DNA from: Paraburkholderia franconis
GTDB taxonomy: Bacteria > Pseudomonadota > Gammaproteobacteria > Burkholderiales > Burkholderiaceae
Direction of reading: 5' to 3'
DNA length: 64,000 nt
Assembly (NCBI RefSeq): GCF_009362735.1
Contig: NZ_WHNP01000019.1
Location: forward strand, 1-64,000
Position numbers and translations under genes: made by a program. The notes under the pieces were generated by a model, which was given only the letters and a program-made list of their open reading frames with translations, made no database searches and was not told the DNA's origin. This document shows, piece by piece, positions 59,089 through 64,000 of this stretch; position 1 is the stretch's first letter, and each line of letters starts with the position of its first letter.

Positions 59089-60003
59089 TTATTGTGCTCT
59101 AAGCTTTTCCATCAGGAAGTCCACGAAGCAGCGCACGCGCGTCGACAGATGCCGCGCATGCGGATACAGCAAAACGAACGGACGTGTGCGGCCGCCATAG
59201 GGCGTGAGCACTTCGCGCAGCGTTCCATCCTCGAGATCGCGATCCGCGACGAACCGATAGGTCTGGAAAAGGCCCGCTCCGTGGCGTGCAAGGGTGACGC
59301 CGGCCAGCACGTCGCCGGATGTGCTGTATCCGCCGCGCGTCATCATCTCCAGTTCTTCGCCTTCTCGCGTGAAGAGCCACGGTAGATTGCGTCCCGTGCT
59401 CGGCAACGCGTACTGAATGCACTCGTGGTTGATCAGATCGTCGGGTGTCTCCAGCTTGCCGGCCGATTTCAGATACGCCGGCGAAGCGACGACGACGAGC
59501 TCGGCATCTTCGAGCTTGCGCGCGATCAGTGCGGAGTCGTCGGGCGCGCGGCCTCGTATGGCGAGATCGAAGCCTTCGTCGGCGAAGTCGATATTGCGGT
59601 TGCTCAGATGTGCCTCGACGGTCACGCCGGGATAGCGCGCGCGGAATTCGGCCAGCAACGGCAGCACGCGATAGTGGCTGTACGGCGTCGGCATGCTGAT
59701 GCGCAAGACGCCCGTGGGCGTGCTCTGCTGTCCCGTCACTTCGCGCTCGGCGTCGGCAAGCTGGTTGAGCGCCTGACGACATTGCTCGAAGTAACGGCGC
59801 CCCGCATCGGTGAGCCGGATCTGTCTCGTCGTGCGCACGAAGAGCCGCACGCCGAGGCGCGACTCCAGGCGCGCGACGGAACGGCTCACGGCAGCAGGCG
59901 TCACGCTCGCGGCCGTCGCGGCGACCGTGAAGCTCTCCAGTTCGGCCGCGAGGCAGAACAGTTCGATGCTGCCCAGAAGAAGGTCTTCGAATTGACGCTG
60001 CAT
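59089..60003 (-). CDS. LysR-family transcriptional regulator
   Basis: A 304-aa LysR regulator of the CrgA/DhcR-like group: HTH ELFCLAAELESFTVAATAASVTPAAVSRSVARLE, then LFVRTTRQIRLTDAGRRYFEQC, and an effector domain with FDLAIRGRAPDDSALIARKL and RHGAGLFQTYRFVAD. The ATG at 60003 is the family start. It is divergent from the nitronate monooxygenase gene and probably controls it, and is followed at 4 bp by a second LysR gene. Confidence 0.92.
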   Translation of the reverse strand: MQRQFEDLLLGSIELFCLAAELESFTVAATAASVTPAAVSRSVARLESRLGVRLFVRTTRQIRLTDAGRRYFEQCRQALNQLADAEREVTGQQSTPTGVLRISMPTPYSHYRVLPLLAEFRARYPGVTVEAHLSNRNIDFADEGFDLAIRGRAPDDSALIARKLEDAELVVVASPAYLKSAGKLETPDDLINHECIQYALPSTGRNLPWLFTREGEELEMMTRGGYSTSGDVLAGVTLARHGAGLFQTYRFVADRDLEDGTLREVLTPYGGRTRPFVLLYPHARHLSTRVRCFVDFLMEKLRAQ

Positions 60004-60394
60004 GGCCTTTCCATGATCTGCCGGATGTGCCGCTCGTTTTGCCTGACGCAAAGGCACGGCGCGGTGCAGCGGGACGGTTGACGGCGGGTCCGCAGAGGAT
60101 AGCAGGTCTTGAGGTAGGGGCCGGCTCGCAGCGCCGCGCGTGTCGGTTACGGCTCGCGATACAACGAGCCACTGCTGCCGCAACGATACGCGAGTTGCCC
60201 GATCTGTTCCCGCCGCTCAACAGTGTCTTGACTGGCAACCGGTTGACCGGTCTTTGCCCGATAACCGATCATCCCATGTAAAGAGGCTATGCTTGCAGGA
60301 GCATTTCCAGCCGAAAGCAGGGACCTTCGACTAGCCGCGCGGGCGTGTGGATTGCAGGCGGCACGGTCTCCAACTTACGCGATGAGGTCATCAG
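60004..60394. other. Divergent control region of LysR and nitronate monooxygenase genes
   Basis: 391 bp. Contains the palindrome AACCGGTT (around 60237) within a G/C-balanced patch and repeated GATAACC/CGATC elements near 60258-60272 that could be regulator contacts. No ORF is supported. Confidence 0.45.
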
Positions 60395-61495
60395 ATGAGC
60401 AATCGTTTCGAAGACAAGCCGCTTCTCAAGCTGCTTGGCATCAGCAAGCCGATCATTCAGGCGCCCATGGCTGGCACCAGCACGCCTGCGCTCGCCGCGG
60501 CCGTCTCGAATGCGGGCGGCCTCGGATCGCTCGGCGTGGGCGCGATGAATGCCGAAGCCGCGCGAAAGGCAATCCGCGATACGCGCGCTTTGACCAACGC
60601 GCCTTTCAACATCAACGTGTTTTGCCATGAACCCGCGACCGCCGATGCGAAAGTCGAAAAGGAATGGCTGAACTGGCTTGCGCCGCACTTCGAGAAGTAC
60701 GGCGCAAGCGCACCTGAAAATCTCAGCGAGATCTATACGAGCTTCGTCGAAGATCAGGCGATGCTTGACGTGTTTCTCGAGGAAAAGCCAGCTATCGTCA
60801 GCTTCCATTTCGGCTTGCCTTCGAAAGAGATCATCGAGGCGCTAAAGGACGCGGGCATCAAGCTGCTGGCGTCGGCGACGAATCTGGACGAGGCGGCCGC
60901 CGTCGCCGATGCGGGTGTCGATGGCCTGGTCGCGCAAGGTATCGAAGCGGGCGGACATCGCGGCGTGTTCGATACGCAAGCCTTCGACGAAGGCCTGGGC
61001 ACGTTCGCGCTCACGCGCCTCTTCGTGCAGAAAATTGATCTGCCCGTGATTGCGGCGGGCGGGATCATGGACGGCGCCGGCATCGCGGCGGTGCTTGCGC
61101 TCGGCGCGCAGGCCGCGCAACTCGGAACGGCATTCGTCCCGTGCCCGGAGACGTCGATCGACGAAGGCTACCGCCGCGCCATTCTCGGCGATCCGGCGTA
61201 CCACACCGTTTTGACGTCGGCGATTTCGGGGCGGCCGGCGCGCAGCATGGTGAACAGGTTCACGGAACTCGGCCGCTCGGCGGATCGTCCTGAGACGCCG
61301 TCTTATCCGATCACCTACGACGCGGGCAAGGCGCTGCATGCCGCCGCGAAAGCAAAAGGTGAGTTCGGTTATGGCGCGCAGTGGGGCGGCCAGGCGGCTG
61401 CGCTCGCCCGCTCGCTGCCCGCCGCTGAGCTGGTCGCGCAGCTGGAAACGGAACTCGTCGAGGCAATCCGGCGTTTGCAGCAGTTCGCGTCGTGA
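60395..61495 (+). CDS. Nitronate monooxygenase (NMO family)
   Basis: A 366-aa FMN-dependent TIM-barrel enzyme: [31 protein letters not shown], the phosphate-binding and active-site segment [13 protein letters not shown] (with the catalytic His), [30 protein letters not shown] and [12 protein letters not shown]. It oxidises alkyl nitronates such as propionate 3-nitronate and protects respiration from them. A LysR gene is divergent, and a MOSC gene follows after 19 bp, possibly in the same transcript. Confidence 0.93.
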   Translation: MSNRFEDKPLLKLLGISKPIIQAPMAGTSTPALAAAVSNAGGLGSLGVGAMNAEAARKAIRDTRALTNAPFNINVFCHEPATADAKVEKEWLNWLAPHFEKYGASAPENLSEIYTSFVEDQAMLDVFLEEKPAIVSFHFGLPSKEIIEALKDAGIKLLASATNLDEAAAVADAGVDGLVAQGIEAGGHRGVFDTQAFDEGLGTFALTRLFVQKIDLPVIAAGGIMDGAGIAAVLALGAQAAQLGTAFVPCPETSIDEGYRRAILGDPAYHTVLTSAISGRPARSMVNRFTELGRSADRPETPSYPITYDAGKALHAAAKAKGEFGYGAQWGGQAAALARSLPAAELVAQLETELVEAIRRLQQFAS

Positions 61496-61514
61496 AGGAA
61501 TGGATCGGCGCGAG

Positions 61515-62177
61515 ATGACAGACCAGACTAGCTGTGCAGAAGCCGGCGAGAACTTGCGCGACATCGGCGCTACGGTGTTGTCGATCAATGTCGGCTTGAT
61601 CCAGCCTCTCGACGTCGGGCTGTCTTCCGAGGGGCTGCAAGTCGAGTCGGCGATACGCAAGCGCTCGATTAGCAGCGCGAGCGAAGGCGCGATCGTCGAA
61701 GTGAAGAAGCTGGGCTTCGTCGGCGACGAGCAGGCGGACCTCAGCGTTCACGGCGGGCTCGACAAGGCCGTCTATCTGTACCCGATCGAGCACTACGCAT
61801 GGTGGCGCGAGCGGCGCATCGAGGCGGGTGTCGCGCAGGCGGACAGACTGCTCGAATTCGGCGCGTTGGGCGAGAACCTGACGACTCAGGGCGTGCTCGA
61901 AACGGACCTGTGGGTCGGAGACGTGCTTGTCATCGACGAAATCAGGTTACGTGTCGAAGCGCCACGTAGTCCGTGCTTCAAGCTGAACGCGGTGATGGGC
62001 TACAGGCGCGCGGTAAAGCACATGTATCAGAGCGGATTTGCGGGCGTCTATTTGAGCGTCGTGCAAACGGGGCTGGTGCGGGCGGGTTCGCGTATCGGAC
62101 TTGTGCCGGGGCGTCGCGAGCAATCGATCAGCAGCATGCTCGACTTGCGCCGCAGCCGCGCGCATAGAGAACCCTGA
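61515..62177 (+). CDS. YiiM-like MOSC domain protein
   Basis: A 220-aa MOSC protein of the YiiM type: VESAIRKRSISSASEGAIVEVKKLGFVGDEQADLSVHGGLDKAVYLYP at the front, then FGALGENLTTQGVLETDLWVGDV and the conserved-cysteine segment EAPRSPCFKLNAVMG, ending in a 3-alpha extension. YiiM/YcbX proteins reduce N-hydroxylated compounds with the molybdenum cofactor. The ATG at 61515 is used; an ATG at 61500 adds five residues. Following a nitronate monooxygenase, a role in detoxifying nitro or N-oxide compounds is plausible. Confidence 0.88.
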   Translation: MTDQTSCAEAGENLRDIGATVLSINVGLIQPLDVGLSSEGLQVESAIRKRSISSASEGAIVEVKKLGFVGDEQADLSVHGGLDKAVYLYPIEHYAWWRERRIEAGVAQADRLLEFGALGENLTTQGVLETDLWVGDVLVIDEIRLRVEAPRSPCFKLNAVMGYRRAVKHMYQSGFAGVYLSVVQTGLVRAGSRIGLVPGRREQSISSMLDLRRSRAHREP

Positions 62178-62263
62178 ACGAAATAGTGCGGGCCTATTGC
62201 GCGGAGAACCGTTAAATCCCTTTACCCAATAGCCCGCAAACGGCTGCTTCAATTTGCCGGCAC

Positions 62264-62500
62264 TCAGCCCGGCTTCTTCGCTTTCTCCCGACGATATTCC
62301 TCGACGGGCAGCCCGCCCCATCCCCAGTTCTCCGTCTCGACTTCCTGAATGACGACGAATGTCGCTTCGAGCGGCTTGTTGAGCACGTTGAGCAGCAGCT
62401 CGCTGGCTCCCTTGACCAGTTGCGCCTTCTCTTCCGGCGTCACCGCGTTGGTGCCGGGCTTGTTTCCTTCACGAGTAACCTGAATGGTCACGATAGGCAT
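62264..62500 (-). CDS. 4-oxalocrotonate tautomerase family protein
   Basis: A 78-aa tautomerase: MPIVTIQVTREGNKPGTNAV, with the catalytic N-terminal proline exposed after Met removal, then EEKAQLVKGASELLLNVLNK and EATFVVIQEVETENWGWGG. It resembles the hypothetical tautomerases acting on 2-hydroxydienoates or 3-chloroacrylate-like substrates. It lies downstream of an SDR gene in the same direction (59 bp). A GCGGGC.TATT/AATAGCCCGC dyad separates it from the convergent MOSC gene. Confidence 0.9.
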   Translation of the reverse strand: MPIVTIQVTREGNKPGTNAVTPEEKAQLVKGASELLLNVLNKPLEATFVVIQEVETENWGWGGLPVEEYRREKAKKPG

Positions 62501-62558
62501 GGCAATCTCCGTGATGTTGGGCAGATAAGGCACCGTTGCCGATGCCTTGCCGTTGCGC

Positions 62559-63269
62559 TCAGTGGCCTGCGCTCTGGCCGCCGTCGACGTGCAGGATCTC
62601 GCCCGTGACGAACGGCGCGGAATCGAGGTACACGACGGCGTCGACGATGTCGCGCATTTCACCCATATGGCCGACGGGATGCAGCGCGCCGAGCGCTTCG
62701 TGCGTTTCCGGCGCGTGCATCGGCGACTTGATGATGCCCGGCGAGACGGCGTTTGCGCGAATACCCGTCTTCGCGTATTCGATTGCGAGCGATTTGGTGG
62801 CCGCATTCAGCCCGCCCTTCGTCAGCGATGCAAGCACCGACGGCACGCCGGAAACTGCATGATCGACGAGACTCGTTGTGATCTGCAACACATGGCCGCT
62901 TTCGTTCTTCTCCATCTCGGCGATTGCGAGCTGCGTGATATGGAAGAAGCCATTGACGTTGACGTTCAGCACGGCGGCATAGTCTTCAGCCGTGTATTGC
63001 GTGAACGGCTTCGCGATGAAGATGCCCGCGTTGTTGATCAGCGTATCGACACGGCCGAAGCGTTCGACGGCTTCGGAGACGGCACGCTTCGCCACTTCGC
63101 GATCGCCGATGTCGCCGGCGACTGTCACGATGTTCGGATCGTCAGACGGTTTGATCGAACGCGCGATTGCGACGACGCGATAGTCGCGCTCACGGAAAGC
63201 TTTGACGAGTTCTGCACCGATACCTTGCGATGCGCCAGTGACGATAACGACCTTTTGCGAGTTGCTCAT
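62559..63269 (-). CDS. SDR-family protein lacking the catalytic Tyr
   Basis: A 236-aa Rossmann protein: TGASQGIGAELVKAF, NNAGIF, a SPGIIKSPMHAP segment and the end GEILHVDGGQSAGH are classical SDR. At the active site the usual Y-x3-K is replaced: the sequence SVLASLTKGGLN has Ala four residues before the Lys, so the general acid Tyr is missing while Lys is kept. The following tautomerase gene is on the same strand. The protein may bind NAD(P) without standard oxidoreductase chemistry, or use another residue. Confidence 0.9.
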   Translation of the reverse strand: MSNSQKVVIVTGASQGIGAELVKAFRERDYRVVAIARSIKPSDDPNIVTVAGDIGDREVAKRAVSEAVERFGRVDTLINNAGIFIAKPFTQYTAEDYAAVLNVNVNGFFHITQLAIAEMEKNESGHVLQITTSLVDHAVSGVPSVLASLTKGGLNAATKSLAIEYAKTGIRANAVSPGIIKSPMHAPETHEALGALHPVGHMGEMRDIVDAVVYLDSAPFVTGEILHVDGGQSAGH

Positions 63270-63769
63270 GATTGACCTCAAGACGTTGGTGGCATTTGCC
63301 GTCGGGAATCGACAGCGCCGTTAGGTCGTCAATCTAGGCTTCCTCGATCCGCTTGCGTACACCCGCGGTGGACAAACAGTTTTGACGCGTGGGAACAAAT
63401 GCGATGCCTTGCCCACGCCCGTCAATAGCCGACGGGCGGCGCGTGCGTGCGGACGGCGCGGATATGGCCGCGCGAAACGGTGTGTGAGTGGGGCGACTAT
63501 TGACGTCGCGTCATAACGGTGCGGACGCCAGGCGTTGTTCAAGCGCGAGGCCGGGGCGGTGCGATGTGCGATCTGTGCGTGTTCTGGAATTCACTGGTGC
63601 GGAATTCCGCTACTCATTGAATGAAGCGGGCGAAGCGCCATTTCACTCGCTGTGATGGCACGCATCATCAAACATCATTTTACTTGATCGACTCGCGCTC
63701 CTATCGTTGAGCAAAAGAGGAAGAGCGCGGCGCACTGCGCCTAACCCGTAACGAAATACAGGAGACATC
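63270..63769. other. Divergent intergenic region upstream of SDR and DUF485 genes
   Basis: 500 bp. The pair GGAATTC...GGAATTCC around 63587-63608 is a small repeat. Open frames here are Arg-rich shadows. Presumably contains both promoters. Confidence 0.4.
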
Positions 63770-64000
63770 GTGGTCGATTCCACTGCGCATGACGACGTCC
63801 GGCAGTCGCCGGCATTCGAACGACTGGTCGCCCGACGACGCAGGCTCGTAGCATGGCTTACGTTGGGCACCTTGCTGCCGTACTACGCTTTCGTGTTCAT
63901 CGCGGGTTTCGCGCCGCAAGTGCTTGCCACGCGGCTTTATCCAGGAAGTGTGATTACGATCGGCTGGCCTGTCGGTGTGATGTTGATCCTCGGAACGTGG
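63770..64000 (+). CDS. DUF485 domain membrane protein (partial, runs off the right edge)
   Basis: From a GTG with AGGAGA 6 nt upstream the frame encodes 77 codons to the window end: a soluble start (HDDVRQSPAFERLVARRRRL), a first TM (WLTLGTLLPYYAFVFIAGFA), a loop (APQVLATRLYPGSVITIGWP) and the start of a second TM. This is the DUF485 pattern of small proteins (about 100 aa) that usually precede an acetate/monocarboxylate symporter gene of the ActP/SSS type. The symporter would lie just outside the window. Confidence 0.85.
   Translation, partial: MVDSTAHDDVRQSPAFERLVARRRRLVAWLTLGTLLPYYAFVFIAGFAPQVLATRLYPGSVITIGWPVGVMLILGTW

Overview
The window reads as part of a secondary replicon (chromosome 2 or chromid) of a Burkholderiaceae bacterium, most likely Paraburkholderia, Caballeronia or Burkholderia. 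The grounds are: GC-rich coding sequence; Burkholderiales-typical small secreted families (two DUF4148 proteins, glycine-zipper and PXPV-type proteins); a Rep_3-type initiator with ParA and ParB; and an rRNA operon beside the origin. The genus is inferred from gene content, not from a database comparison.

Layout. 1-350: 5' end of a 16S rRNA gene and its promoter/leader, transcribed leftward, away from the origin. 0.6-5.7 kb: SGNH hydrolase, FAD-linked 2-hydroxyacid oxidase, single-domain response regulator and small secreted or anchored proteins. 6.1-13.9 kb: tripartite RND efflux operon (pump, adaptor, outer-membrane lipoprotein) with LysR and MarR regulators; the marR gene is bracketed by two copies of an 18-bp repeat. 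15.2-20.2 kb: replication and partition module with an iteron array, repA, parA, parB, a strong terminator and five copies of a 15-bp parS-like palindrome. 20.2-21.7 kb: gene-poor. 21.7-26.7 kb: DUF3293, DUF445, MOSC, MsrB, Tag and DUF3268 proteins.

27.0-35.0 kb is the most interesting block. It holds a PQQ alcohol dehydrogenase with the Asp-Tyr-Asp signature of lanthanide-dependent enzymes. Downstream is one polypeptide that appears to fuse a XoxJ-like periplasmic binding domain to a XoxG-like cytochrome c. An isolated pqqA-pqqD pair, a cupredoxin, a secreted beta-propeller protein and an AcoR-like sigma-54 activator complete the block. GG-N10-GC sigma-54 promoter candidates precede both the dehydrogenase and pqqA, so the block looks like one regulon for periplasmic alcohol oxidation.

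35.4-38.7 kb: prolyl aminopeptidase, ribbon-helix-helix protein, cupin, second DUF4148 protein and a thioredoxin-reductase-like pseudogene. 38.7-45.1 kb: a complete 3-hydroxybenzoate/gentisate catabolic cluster (LysR regulator, gentisate dioxygenase, fumarylpyruvate hydrolase, maleylpyruvate isomerase, 3-hydroxybenzoate 6-hydroxylase, MFS transporter). 45.2-64 kb: PAP2 phosphatase, AraC and MarR regulators, tandem LysR genes, two SDRs, PlsC, periplasmic trehalase, FUSC exporter, rubredoxin, nitronate monooxygenase, MOSC protein, tautomerase and, at the edge, the start of a DUF485 gene. Several very small genes with good ribosome binding sites are annotated, including pqqA (24 aa) and a 47-aa protein at 49.2 kb. 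No CRISPR array, tRNA or intact insertion sequence was seen.
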